Source: Allomuricauda sp. NBRC 101325 (GTDB taxonomy: Bacteria; Bacteroidota; Bacteroidia; Flavobacteriales; Flavobacteriaceae). From it: 64,000 nucleotides of DNA. The position numbers were made by a program, and so were the translations under genes. The notes under the pieces are model-generated. The model had not been told where the DNA came from and did no database searches. It was given only the letters and a program-made list of their open reading frames with translations. This document shows positions 1-8,667 of this stretch, one piece after another; positions within the stretch are counted from its first letter, which is position 1, and the number at the start of each line of letters is the position of its first letter. Where the stretch lies: assembly GCF_030268205.1 (NCBI RefSeq), contig NZ_BSQF01000004.1:62001-126000 (forward strand). Direction: 5' to 3'.

Positions 1-8
1 TTGAATCC

Positions 9-2420
9 ATGAATAAGTCTTTACTGTTATTTTTTATGGCCATAAATGCCATGTTTTCCCAAGAAAGCATTACCATAACCGGTCAATTGCTTGATACTGA
101 AAACAAAGAATCCCTTGCTTTTGCCAATGTATCGGTATTTAAGGAAGGGGAAGGGACCTTGGTGACCGGAGCGATTACAGACGAGAATGGACGTTTCAAT
201 ATCCTTGGATTGCCCCTTGGGTCGTATACGCTAAATTTTTCCTTTATTGGGTATACCACCGAGGAACGCAAAATTGAGGCCGGCGGCCTGAATACGGTAT
301 TTGACCTGGGAGAAATAGCGCTTGTGCCCAATGCCCAATCCTTGGAAGAGGTCGAGGTGGTCGGTAGACAGGCCACCACCAACGCAGCCCTGGACAAAAA
401 GTCCTTTAACCTTGAAAATAACATCGCGCAATCGGGAGGCTCGGTCATGGATGCCATGAAGACCTTGCCTGGGGTCACCTTCGATCAGGATGGCAAGGTC
501 ATCTTGAGGGGAAGTGATAAAGTAGTAGTCCTTATCGATGGCAAACAAAGCAGCCTCACAGGGTTTGGCAATCAAAAGGGATTGGCCAATATTCCTGCGT
601 CCAATATTGAAAAAATCGAGATCATCAACAATCCCTCGGCCAAATATGACGCCAATGGATTTGCCGGTATTGTCAATATCGTTTATAAGAAGGAAAAGCA
701 AACAGGATTTAATGGGGATATAGGCCTTTCCTTTGGTTTGGGGGCCCTTGGAAAAAGAAGGGCGGATACCCCTACGGAGCTAGGAAGCTTTTCGGTGAAC
801 CCAAAACTGATCCCGAGCCTTAGCTTAAATTATAGGAAAGATAAGGTCAATTACTTTCTGCAGTCTGAATTCATAGTTCAAGAGGCATTGCCCAACAATG
901 AATTTACCACCCGTAACTATAATGACGGGAGGAACATTCTTTCGCAAGTACCGGAGAACAGAAAACAGTTCCGGTCCATCATCAATGGTGGGATAGACTA
1001 TGAGCTTGATGATAAAAACAGTTTTACCTTCTCGGGCCTTTACGATCGGGAAAGGCACATCGATTCGGCACAGGTCGCCTTTATCGATCAAGATGTAAAC
1101 ACCAGAAATCGTTTTTATAGTTGGCAAGAGGAGGAAATAACCCGTTTTATCAATGCCACGGTACATTACCGGCATAAGTTTGAGCAGCCGGGCCATACCC
1201 TGAGCGCAAGTGCTCAATATACCCAAGGGCTGGAAGATGAAACCTATTCCCTCAATGATAGTTCCTCGGTGCGTATCGGTACCGACAAAACCAATATCAG
1301 GGCCATAGAGAACACCACATCCCTTTCTTCGGACTATGTTCGTCCCTTGAAATCGGGGCGATTGGAGTTGGGGGCAAAACTCAGGATCAGGAGATTGCCC
1401 GTCGATTACACCATAACACCGGGCAACCAATCGATCATCTATCCTGACCTGGGTACCTTTTCCGATTGGGGTGAAAATCTGTATGCCGGTTATGTCAACT
1501 ATGTGCTGGAGAAAAAATACTATGATGTGGAAGCAGGTCTCCGGGCGGAACAGACCAATGTTTTCTATGACCTGGACCCTGCCAATGGGTATTACCCCAA
1601 TAATGACAAATATGATTATTTTGAACTTTTCCCCAATCTACGCTTTACCTATAAGCTCAATGCGCAAAACAAGATATCTGCCTTTTACAATCGTAGGATC
1701 GATAGGCCGGGTGAGCCAGAGCTTAGGGTGTTTCCCAAATATGACGATCCGGAACTCTTAAAGGTCGGAAACCCATATTTGAGGCCCCAGTTTACCGACG
1801 CTGTCGAACTGGCCCATAAGTATAGCTGGGGGAGTGGGTCTTTGTATTCGGCCCTATACCATCGCATGATCCAGGATCAATATATGCGGATATACAGTAT
1901 AGACAACTCCAATCCCGATTATGACATTGTGAACCGGATCTATCAAAATACCGGTAAGGCCACCAATACGGGTATCGAGCTATTATTGGGCCAGGACATT
2001 ACCAACGATTGGAAGTTCTCGGCTACCTTCAACTGGTTTTCGAACAGCATTGACGCTTACCAAGGCACCTTGTTGTTCCCTTATGAACGCAGTTTTTCAA
2101 CCGAAAAATCAACGGCAGATGCATGGAATGCCAAGCTAAGTACGGAATGGGCCTTGCCCAAGAATTTTTCATTGCAGCTTACGGGCATATATTATTCGGA
2201 CAAAAATATCCCCCAGGGGAAGGAACTTTCACGTTCCTCGATCGATCTGGGCCTCAAGAAAGGATTGTGGCAAAACAAGGCGGAGCTCACCTTTTCCGCA
2301 AGTGATATCTTGAACAGGTTTGGTATTCGTCAACAGATATCGGAAAATGGATTTACCGCAGTGTACCAGAATTATTTTGAGACCCAAATTTTTAGGATTG
2401 GATTTAAGTATAAATTGTAA
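9..2420 (+). CDS. TonB-dependent outer-membrane beta-barrel receptor
   Basis: This is a complete 803-residue outer-membrane receptor. Residues 1-18 are a Sec signal peptide. Residues about 22-105 form a carboxypeptidase-regulatory-like domain (ITITGQLLDTENKESLAFAN), followed by a TonB plug (SVMDAMKTLPGVTFDQDGKV, then LRGSDKVVVLIDG) and a long beta-barrel that ends in an aromatic-rich strand (FRIGFKYKL). The architecture matches the Bacteroidota outer-membrane beta-barrel family that is not SusC-like, and no SusD gene is adjacent. The substrate is unknown. It could import a small ligand or a metal chelate. The ATG at 9 is preferred because it starts the signal peptide directly. Its promoter lies outside the window. 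Confidence 0.88.
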   Translation: MNKSLLLFFMAINAMFSQESITITGQLLDTENKESLAFANVSVFKEGEGTLVTGAITDENGRFNILGLPLGSYTLNFSFIGYTTEERKIEAGGLNTVFDLGEIALVPNAQSLEEVEVVGRQATTNAALDKKSFNLENNIAQSGGSVMDAMKTLPGVTFDQDGKVILRGSDKVVVLIDGKQSSLTGFGNQKGLANIPASNIEKIEIINNPSAKYDANGFAGIVNIVYKKEKQTGFNGDIGLSFGLGALGKRRADTPTELGSFSVNPKLIPSLSLNYRKDKVNYFLQSEFIVQEALPNNEFTTRNYNDGRNILSQVPENRKQFRSIINGGIDYELDDKNSFTFSGLYDRERHIDSAQVAFIDQDVNTRNRFYSWQEEEITRFINATVHYRHKFEQPGHTLSASAQYTQGLEDETYSLNDSSSVRIGTDKTNIRAIENTTSLSSDYVRPLKSGRLELGAKLRIRRLPVDYTITPGNQSIIYPDLGTFSDWGENLYAGYVNYVLEKKYYDVEAGLRAEQTNVFYDLDPANGYYPNNDKYDYFELFPNLRFTYKLNAQNKISAFYNRRIDRPGEPELRVFPKYDDPELLKVGNPYLRPQFTDAVELAHKYSWGSGSLYSALYHRMIQDQYMRIYSIDNSNPDYDIVNRIYQNTGKATNTGIELLLGQDITNDWKFSATFNWFSNSIDAYQGTLLFPYERSFSTEKSTADAWNAKLSTEWALPKNFSLQLTGIYYSDKNIPQGKELSRSSIDLGLKKGLWQNKAELTFSASDILNRFGIRQQISENGFTAVYQNYFETQIFRIGFKYKL

Positions 2421-2540
2421 TACGGGCTTCTCCAAAGTTGCATTAGGGTAAAATCACCATAAACTTTCAACTTTAGATTTCCTTTAAACCATCTTTAGAT
2501 TCTAGTGGTAGCTTTAATCAAGTTTTAAAAATTAAAAGTC

Positions 2541-3005
2541 ATGAAAAACAAGAAATTAATACTGGGATTGCCGCTTGTTGCGGTGTTGGGATTTGGACTA
2601 TTGGCCTTTACAGGGAACTCCACAGTTCCTGAAAAGGTGAAGACGGCTTTTGCCAAAAAATTTCCGAACGCAAAAAAAATAAAATGGGATAAGGAATCTG
2701 AAACCGAATGGGAAGCTGAATTCAAAATGGATGGAACGGAGTATTCCGCCAATTTTTTAGCGGATGGTACCTGGAAGGAAACAGAGCATGAAATCAAGGA
2801 AAAGGATATTCCTGCTGCAGTATCCGCTACTTTAAAAAATGCTTTCTCCGCCTATGAAATCGAAGAAGTGGAAGTGGTGGATTCAAATCAAGGACAGTTT
2901 TATGAATTTGAGTTGGAAAAAGGAGAGGAGAACTTGGAAGTGAAAATTGCTGCTACAGGGACCGTGATAGCAAAGAAATTAGTGGATGAAGAACAAGAAG
3001 ACTAA
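2541..3005 (+). CDS. PepSY-like periplasmic protein (BLIP-like fold)
   Basis: This is a 154-residue secreted protein. A signal peptide (VAVLGFGLLAFTG) is followed by two repeated PepSY-like units of the type FPNAKKIKWDKESETEWEAE ... GTEYSANFLADGTWKE, with a second copy near residues 95-150 (YEIEEVEVVDSNQGQFYEFE). The family is common in Bacteroidota and sits in the periplasm; a role in binding or inhibition is assumed from the fold but not proven. A strong hairpin terminator follows immediately. The next gene downstream encodes a divergent relative, so the two probably arose by duplication. Confidence 0.75.
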   Translation: MKNKKLILGLPLVAVLGFGLLAFTGNSTVPEKVKTAFAKKFPNAKKIKWDKESETEWEAEFKMDGTEYSANFLADGTWKETEHEIKEKDIPAAVSATLKNAFSAYEIEEVEVVDSNQGQFYEFELEKGEENLEVKIAATGTVIAKKLVDEEQED

Positions 3006-3038
3006 AAATTTGTTTTAGAGTGAGGTTAGGTTTTTGAT

Positions 3039-3073
3039 AATGGTCGGGATGTGGTTAGTCCCGACCATTTTTT
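3039..3073 (+). terminator. Rho-independent terminator after the PepSY-like gene
   Basis: AATGGTCGGGA at 3039-3049 and TCCCGACCATT at 3059-3069 form an 11-bp perfect stem with a 9-base loop, followed by a T run. It lies 34 bases after the stop codon of the upstream gene on the same strand. Confidence 0.85.
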
Positions 3074-3189
3074 GTACCGTTCCCATTCCCAAATCATAGG
3101 AATTGACTGTTCGCCCAAATACAAGTTCATATAACCCCATACTTTTGTTACGACACCTATTTCCAAAAATCACCGGCTTCACCTCCTGG

Positions 3190-3651
3190 TTGACGAGACG
3201 CTTTGGATGTGTGGCATTGCTCTTGGTCGGCGCTTGCGCCCCTTCGGTGCCGGATACGGTGCTAGTGGCCTTTGAAAACACCTTTGACCATGGCCCTGAT
3301 ACCCAGTGGACATTGAACCCGAATGGCAGTTGGTGTGTAGACTTCCAAAGGGAAAATCACAAAGAATTGTTTGCCTGTTATTCCCAAGAAGGTCAATTGT
3401 TGGATGTTGAATTCGAAATACATCCTGATGCAGCACCCGAGGAATTGTGGCCTTGTGTGAGGCGCGCTTATCCCAATGCCATACTGTCCAGTGTCTTTGA
3501 GCGCTGTCAAGGCAATAGAACCTTTTATGTTGTTGAAATCGCGGATGGGGGACAACTTTTTGGACTCTTCTTTGAAGGATGGGATGAATTTTCGATCATT
3601 CCTCCCGATGATATTCGTTTCACCTCAAGAATGTCCATTGAAAATAATTAA
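3190..3651 (+). CDS. PepSY-like lipoprotein, divergent relative of the upstream gene
   Basis: A small Cys-rich secreted protein. The open frame could begin at a TTG at 3103, but the TTG at 3190 gives a textbook lipoprotein signal (MTRRFGCVALLLVGAC, lipobox LVGAC), so I place the start there. The mature part has the two-unit layout of the PepSY-like family: FENTF...DTQWTLNPNGSWCVDF, then LWPCVRRAYPNAILSSVFER...RTFYVVEI. Several extra cysteines distinguish it from its neighbour. The function is unknown. It lies behind the neighbour's terminator and so is probably transcribed separately. No ATG start is available in this frame near the signal, which lowers confidence in the exact start. Confidence 0.55.
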   Translation: MTRRFGCVALLLVGACAPSVPDTVLVAFENTFDHGPDTQWTLNPNGSWCVDFQRENHKELFACYSQEGQLLDVEFEIHPDAAPEELWPCVRRAYPNAILSSVFERCQGNRTFYVVEIADGGQLFGLFFEGWDEFSIIPPDDIRFTSRMSIENN

Positions 3652-3756
3652 GATGGCCTTGCATTCCTTTTTTTTATGCCTATCGGATATGGATGTGGTG
3701 AACTTTAAAATTGCTTAAGAATTCGCTGCTAGCTTTGACCCCAAAGTGTAAAATCA

Positions 3757-5724
3757 ATGTCTTTTTTTCCTTCCCGTTATGCCGTTTTAAAGGCATATGT
3801 GCGTCTTTTTTTGGGGATGTCCTTTTTGGTGAGAGGCGCCTTTTTGATTTGGGATTTTCAGGAAACCAATACCGGTTTTCGATCCCTGATCTGGACCTTT
3901 TTGATCGGATTCGTCTTTGATGTGGCCACCCTTAGTTTTTTTGTGGTACCCTACTTGGTCTATTTGGTATTTTTTCCATCCAAATGGTATGGTACCTTGG
4001 TCGACCGGGTCATTACCTATATCGGTTTTTTCTTGGGTACCGTCATTCTATTGTTTTCCTTTTTTGGGGAAATTACCTTTTGGGATGAATTCCATAGAAG
4101 GTACAATTTCATAGCGGTGGATTATTTGATCTACACCTATGAAGTGGTCCAAAACATCCATGAATCCTATCCCTTGCCCCTTTTGATCGGAATACTTTTG
4201 ATCTTGGTTTTTATCATCTTTTGGATATTGATCAAGGCCAGGGTCTTTCACCGAACCTTTGCCGCGAAGACGAAATTTCGACAACGCATGGCGTCGGCCG
4301 TACCTTGGGTGTCCGTCATGCTTATCGCCGTGTTCCTGCTGGGTAACAAACAGGCCGAATGGTCGGGAAACCGCTACAATAATGAACTCTCAAAAGCTGG
4401 CATCTATTCTTTTTTTGCGGCTTTTCGAAACAATGAACTGTCCTACCCTGAATTCTATTGGACAGTGGATAGGGAGAAAGCTTTTACCCGGGTCAAAGGT
4501 GAATTGGCCGATGGTTCATCCTTTGTAGAGCCAAACAGGGATGCGATCCTGAGAACCGTGGTTCCCAGGGATAGTGTTGCACGGGATCACAAACCCAATG
4601 TGATCTTTATCTGTATCGAAAGCTTGAGCGGTTCATTTTTGAAATCCTTTGGCAATCAAAAGGGAATCACACCCGTATTGGATTCCCTGGCCAACGAGGG
4701 GCTGTTCTTTACCAATTTGTTCGCTACGGGAACAAGGACGGTGCGAGGTATGGAGGCCATAACACTATCCATTCCTCCTACGCCGGGACGAAGCATTGTC
4801 AAACGCTTGGACAATACAGGACTATTTACCATTGGTGAGGTATTTCGAAAACAGGGATACAGCCGTACTTTTTTCTATGGCGGGGATGGATATTTTGATA
4901 ATATGAACTCTTTTTTTGGGGGTAACGGCTTTGATATCGTGGATCGGGGTCGCGGGTATCTTTTGGATAAGAATATACGCACCCAACGGACCAATATCAA
5001 TGATGATGAGGTGACCTTTGAAAATGCTTGGGGTGTTTGTGATGCGGATATTTACAAGAAGGTACTTAAGGAGGCAGATCTTGCCTATGCCACAGATAAG
5101 CCCTTTTTTGATTTTGTCATGACTACCTCCAATCATAAGCCCTACACCTATCCCGAGGGTAAAATTGACATCCCATCGGGAACAGGAAGGGACGGGGCGG
5201 TCAAATACACTGATTTTGCCATTGGCGAATTTTTGCGCGAGGCCAAGGAAAGGCCCTGGTTTCACAACACCATTTTTGTGATCATGAGCGACCACTGTGC
5301 AAGTAGTGCCGGGCGATGGGAGTTGGATGTGCAAAACTATAGGATACCCGCTTGGATAGTCAACCTTCCCGATATCAAGCCTCAACAGATCACGACCCAA
5401 TGTTCACAAATCGATATGTTTCCGACCCTTTTTGGTGCTTTGGGATGGGAATACTCCTCCAACCTTTTCGGAAGGGATGTTTTGGAAATGAATCCGGAAG
5501 AAGGACGTGCTTTTATTGGGAACTATAGAAAATTGGGGCTATTAAAGGGGTACTCCCTGCTGGTGCTAGGGGACCAAAAAAATGCCAAGAACTACATTTG
5601 GGATGCTTCGGACAACAGTTTGAAAAGTATCCCTATGGACCAGTCCTTTTTGGAACGAACAGCTTCTTGGTATCAAGTGGCCGATGAACTTTATACCCGT
5701 GGGGGGCTCAAACTTCAGGATTGA
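3757..5724 (+). CDS. LtaS-like membrane phosphotransferase (alkaline phosphatase/sulfatase fold)
   Basis: A 655-residue inner-membrane enzyme with about five N-terminal transmembrane helices (residues 1-200) and a C-terminal extracytoplasmic sulfatase-fold domain (about 280-610). The metal-binding start NVIFICIESLSGSF, a Thr nucleophile region (FATGTRTVRGMEA, Thr near 324-328) and the metal pair in FVIMSDH (Asp512, His513) are all present. Family members move phosphoglycerol or phosphoethanolamine from phospholipid to an acceptor and release diacylglycerol. Flavobacteria make no lipoteichoic acid, so the acceptor is probably another glycan or lipid. The stop codon overlaps the start of a lipid-kinase gene (TGATG), which fits reuse of the released diacylglycerol. 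Confidence 0.85.
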   Translation: MSFFPSRYAVLKAYVRLFLGMSFLVRGAFLIWDFQETNTGFRSLIWTFLIGFVFDVATLSFFVVPYLVYLVFFPSKWYGTLVDRVITYIGFFLGTVILLFSFFGEITFWDEFHRRYNFIAVDYLIYTYEVVQNIHESYPLPLLIGILLILVFIIFWILIKARVFHRTFAAKTKFRQRMASAVPWVSVMLIAVFLLGNKQAEWSGNRYNNELSKAGIYSFFAAFRNNELSYPEFYWTVDREKAFTRVKGELADGSSFVEPNRDAILRTVVPRDSVARDHKPNVIFICIESLSGSFLKSFGNQKGITPVLDSLANEGLFFTNLFATGTRTVRGMEAITLSIPPTPGRSIVKRLDNTGLFTIGEVFRKQGYSRTFFYGGDGYFDNMNSFFGGNGFDIVDRGRGYLLDKNIRTQRTNINDDEVTFENAWGVCDADIYKKVLKEADLAYATDKPFFDFVMTTSNHKPYTYPEGKIDIPSGTGRDGAVKYTDFAIGEFLREAKERPWFHNTIFVIMSDHCASSAGRWELDVQNYRIPAWIVNLPDIKPQQITTQCSQIDMFPTLFGALGWEYSSNLFGRDVLEMNPEEGRAFIGNYRKLGLLKGYSLLVLGDQKNAKNYIWDASDNSLKSIPMDQSFLERTASWYQVADELYTRGGLKLQD

Positions 5725-6626
5725 TGGGATACCAACACATTCATTTTATTGTCAATCCCATTGCGGGAAAAGGGACGCAGCGGTTACAGCAGGAATATTT
5801 GGAGCAGTTTTTTATTAAAAGCTACCATCAATTGACGGTAAAATATACCGAGTATAGAGCCCATGCGACAACCTTGACAATGGAATCCCTTGCTCAAGGG
5901 GCGGATATCATTGTGGCCTGTGGAGGTGACGGCACCATCAATGAGGTGGCCTCTTGTCTTTTGGGCACCGCGGTGCCTTTGGGAATCATTCCCATTGGGT
6001 CGGGCAATGGCTTGGCTTCCAATTTGAACATTCCAAAAAATCTCCGACAAGCTTTGGCCTTGTTGCGAAGTCCGGAGATCATTGCCATTGATACAGGTAC
6101 CGTACATGATCGTTTTTTTTTCAGCAATACCGGGATTGGTTTTGATGCCAGTGTGATCAAGAACTATGAATCCTCCGATCGACGCACCTTGATAGGGTAC
6201 CTTAAAGCTTGCCTTACTTCCTTTAGAGAGCTGAAACAGCCCAAAGAAACTTTTGTGCACTTGGAGGACAGGACCTTCAAGACCTACCCGTTTATGGTCT
6301 TTGTCTCCAATACCAATGTGATGGGATACCGCATGAGCCTGACCCCTAAGGCCAGCCTTCAGGATGGTCTGTTGGATGTATTGGTCATTGCAGGGATCAA
6401 TCGGTTCAAAATGTTGTTGCTCGGAGTATTGTTGTTGCTCAATAGACCGCATTGGCTCAAAGAGGCTCAACATTTTCAAACTACATCCCTCAAATTGGTA
6501 AGGGAGGGTAGTGCTTCCCACGAAGTCCAGATCGACGGGGAATTCCACACCTTGGAAGTACCCGATATAGCCATAGGTTTGGGTCAGCATGCCTTGAGGG
6601 TCATCGTTCCCCAAAATGGGGTGTAA
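5724..6626 (+). CDS. Diacylglycerol kinase-family lipid kinase (YegS/DgkB-like)
   Basis: A 300-residue cytoplasmic lipid kinase. The catalytic-domain motifs NPIAGKGTQ near the N-terminus and GGDGTINEVASCL at about 70 (the nucleotide-binding GGDGT) are intact, as is the C-terminal beta-sandwich (DGLLDVLVIAG). The ATG at 5724 overlaps the upstream stop by one base, which indicates translational coupling to the LtaS-like gene. An in-frame TTG one codon earlier is less likely. The inferred role is phosphorylation of diacylglycerol or a related lipid alcohol to phosphatidate, returning the LtaS-type by-product to phospholipid synthesis. Confidence 0.88.
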   Translation: MGYQHIHFIVNPIAGKGTQRLQQEYLEQFFIKSYHQLTVKYTEYRAHATTLTMESLAQGADIIVACGGDGTINEVASCLLGTAVPLGIIPIGSGNGLASNLNIPKNLRQALALLRSPEIIAIDTGTVHDRFFFSNTGIGFDASVIKNYESSDRRTLIGYLKACLTSFRELKQPKETFVHLEDRTFKTYPFMVFVSNTNVMGYRMSLTPKASLQDGLLDVLVIAGINRFKMLLLGVLLLLNRPHWLKEAQHFQTTSLKLVREGSASHEVQIDGEFHTLEVPDIAIGLGQHALRVIVPQNGV

Positions 6627-6724
6627 TTATTTCCCTATTCCATTGAATCTTAAAAATATCTTTAGAATTCAAGTCTAATTTGGTCCCAAAATCCAATGGT
6701 AAGCATACCATATCAATACGATGG

Positions 6725-7303
6725 ATGTCTATGGAAATGATACGACCTATTGAACGGATCAAGACCCACAACAAAATTCTTTTTTTCGGGGGCCTTCTAT
6801 TCATGTTTACGTTGCATGCTGTTCGAGGGCAGAGCAAGGTCATGGAAACAAGCGGGGATATTTTATTGTTTTCCTTGCCTACCGCATCCCTTGTGGGTAC
6901 GTGGGTGGCCCAAGATAAAGAGGGGCGTTGGCAATTTGTCAAAGGCTTTGTGTTCAACCAAGCAGTGACCCTAGGCATGAAATACGCCATCAATAAACCT
7001 AGGCCTTATGGGAACGGTTCGTATGCCTTCCCCTCGGGACATACCTCCACCACCTTTCAAAGTACCGCTTTTCTGCAAAAACGTTACGGTTGGTCCGTAG
7101 GGGTTCCGGCCTATGCTTTGGCCACCTTGACCGGTGTCAGTCGCATTGCGGCCCATAAGCATGATGGTTGGGATGTTTTGGCGGGTGCTTTGGTTGGGGT
7201 GGCAAGTTCCTACTTGTTTACCACCCCCAAAGGCAGGGATTTGGAGTTGGTCTTTTCAAGCGATGCCCAAAATGTCCTTTTGGGACTCCATTATACGTTT
7301 TAA
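6725..7303 (+). CDS. PAP2-family phosphatase, copy 1
   Basis: A secreted or membrane-anchored PAP2 acid phosphatase. All three signature blocks are present: KYAINKPRP, FPSGHTS and SRIAAHKHDGWD (SR-x5-H-x3-D). ATG codons at 6725, 6731 and 6737 all precede a signal peptide (ILFFGGLLFMFTLHAVRG); the frame also has a TTG at 6680. Likely substrates are phosphatidate or isoprenyl diphosphate, which would fit the LtaS-like/kinase pair just upstream. It is a close paralogue of the gene at 7967: the block from KYAINKPRP to YLFTTP is strongly conserved between them. The spacing to the next gene is three bases. Confidence 0.85.
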   Translation: MSMEMIRPIERIKTHNKILFFGGLLFMFTLHAVRGQSKVMETSGDILLFSLPTASLVGTWVAQDKEGRWQFVKGFVFNQAVTLGMKYAINKPRPYGNGSYAFPSGHTSTTFQSTAFLQKRYGWSVGVPAYALATLTGVSRIAAHKHDGWDVLAGALVGVASSYLFTTPKGRDLELVFSSDAQNVLLGLHYTF

Positions 7304-7306
7304 AAA

Positions 7307-7948
7307 ATGGCATACAGGAACCCGGGATTAGCTGTTGATCAAGATACGGAGGGATCGCAAGACATTTTGGAATATGCCAAGAACCATTGTTTGACCCTTT
7401 TAAGTGAAAGCCGTTGTGCGGCCCTGCCATTTCATAATGTGGAACACACCCTGGAAGTTTTTGAAAATACACAGTTGATCGGACGCCATGGGGAGTGGTC
7501 CCAAGATGCCTTGGAGCCAGTCTTGTTGGCGGCCCTGTTCCATGATGTCGGAAATGTCTGGACCTTTCGGGGACATGAGGATCGAAGCGGTCAGGAGGCC
7601 AAGAAAGTATTGGAAGGCTGGGGGTATCCCCAAGCAAAGGTGGCCCTGGTGTTGCAATGTATTGAGGCTACACGTTTGCCGCAACGACCCCAAGATAGAC
7701 TGGGACAAATGCTATGCGATGCCGATTTGTTCCATTTGGGCTCAACAGCCTTTACCAAGAAGAATGACCAATTGCGCGCAGAGTGGGAACTGTTTCAAAA
7801 TATGAGGTATACCGATTCCGAATGGTTGCAAATGAACATATCGTTCCTGGAGGAGCAAAGCTTTTTTACCCCCTATGGGAAGTCTGTTTTGGCACCTGTA
7901 AAACAAAGGAATACGGAACTGCTACGCGAAAAACTTAGTCAAATTTAA
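7307..7948 (+). CDS. HD-domain metal-dependent phosphohydrolase
   Basis: A 213-residue soluble protein of the HD superfamily. The metal-binding pattern is visible: His43 and His47 (FHNVEHTLEV), the His79-Asp80 doublet (LFHDVGNVW), His90 (RGHEDRSG) and a later Asp in CDADLFHLG. Such enzymes cleave phosphate from nucleotides or cyclic dinucleotides; the substrate cannot be read from the sequence. It starts three bases after the first PAP2 gene and ends 18 bases before the second, so the three are almost certainly co-transcribed. Confidence 0.8.
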   Translation: MAYRNPGLAVDQDTEGSQDILEYAKNHCLTLLSESRCAALPFHNVEHTLEVFENTQLIGRHGEWSQDALEPVLLAALFHDVGNVWTFRGHEDRSGQEAKKVLEGWGYPQAKVALVLQCIEATRLPQRPQDRLGQMLCDADLFHLGSTAFTKKNDQLRAEWELFQNMRYTDSEWLQMNISFLEEQSFFTPYGKSVLAPVKQRNTELLREKLSQI

Positions 7949-7966
7949 TTTGGAAATCACAATACC

Positions 7967-8542
7967 ATGAATCAAAAAGTAAGTACGGCCATTTTTTTAA
8001 TACTGGTTATGGGCCAAATCCATGCCCAACAATTGGATGCTCCAGAAGAAATTGCCAGGGAGACCACCATAGAGGCCATTGGGGATTATGCCCAGTTCGC
8101 CCCTACGGCATTTTCCCTGATCACCGTTCTGGCCAAAGGGGACGAAGAGGGCTTTTGGCAATTGGGCAAATCCGTTGGTGCTAATTTGACAGCGACCTGG
8201 ATCATGAAATATGCCATCAATAAGCCAAGGCCCGAAGGTAGGACCGATGGTCATGCATTTCCATCGGGACATACATCATTCGCCTTTCAGGGGGCTTCTT
8301 TTTTACAAAGAAGATATGGATGGAAATACGGTATTCCTGCCTTTGCGGTTGCGGCCTATGTGGCCTATAGTCGAATAGAGGGTGTCAACGATCGCCATGA
8401 TGGCTGGGATGTCCTTGGAGGGGCATTGACCGGAATCGCATCCACTTATTTGTTTACTACACCCTATATGAAGGAGCATTTTGATATGAGCTTTCAAAGT
8501 GGTGATGGCACCTATGCCCTGGGGGTAATCTACAAGTTTTAG
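7967..8542 (+). CDS. PAP2-family phosphatase, copy 2
   Basis: A 191-residue secreted PAP2 phosphatase with signal peptide (MNQKVSTAIFLILVMGQIHAQ). The motifs KYAINKPRP, FPSGHTS and SRIEGVNDRHDGWD are present. The SR-to-His spacing in the third motif is two residues longer than in the paralogue at 6725, which may alter substrate fit. Otherwise the two proteins align closely across the catalytic core. No clear stop hairpin follows; 125 bases separate it from the efflux operon. Confidence 0.85.
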   Translation: MNQKVSTAIFLILVMGQIHAQQLDAPEEIARETTIEAIGDYAQFAPTAFSLITVLAKGDEEGFWQLGKSVGANLTATWIMKYAINKPRPEGRTDGHAFPSGHTSFAFQGASFLQRRYGWKYGIPAFAVAAYVAYSRIEGVNDRHDGWDVLGGALTGIASTYLFTTPYMKEHFDMSFQSGDGTYALGVIYKF

Positions 8543-8667
8543 AACAGGGCTTGTAGGTCCGTTCTTAAGACAGTAAAGAAGTTGGATGTTAGGTCAGGAA
8601 ACAGTAAAGGGAATGGGCTTGGGTCCAGCACCTCCATGGGGCATTTAATTCAAATAACAAGTTATAC

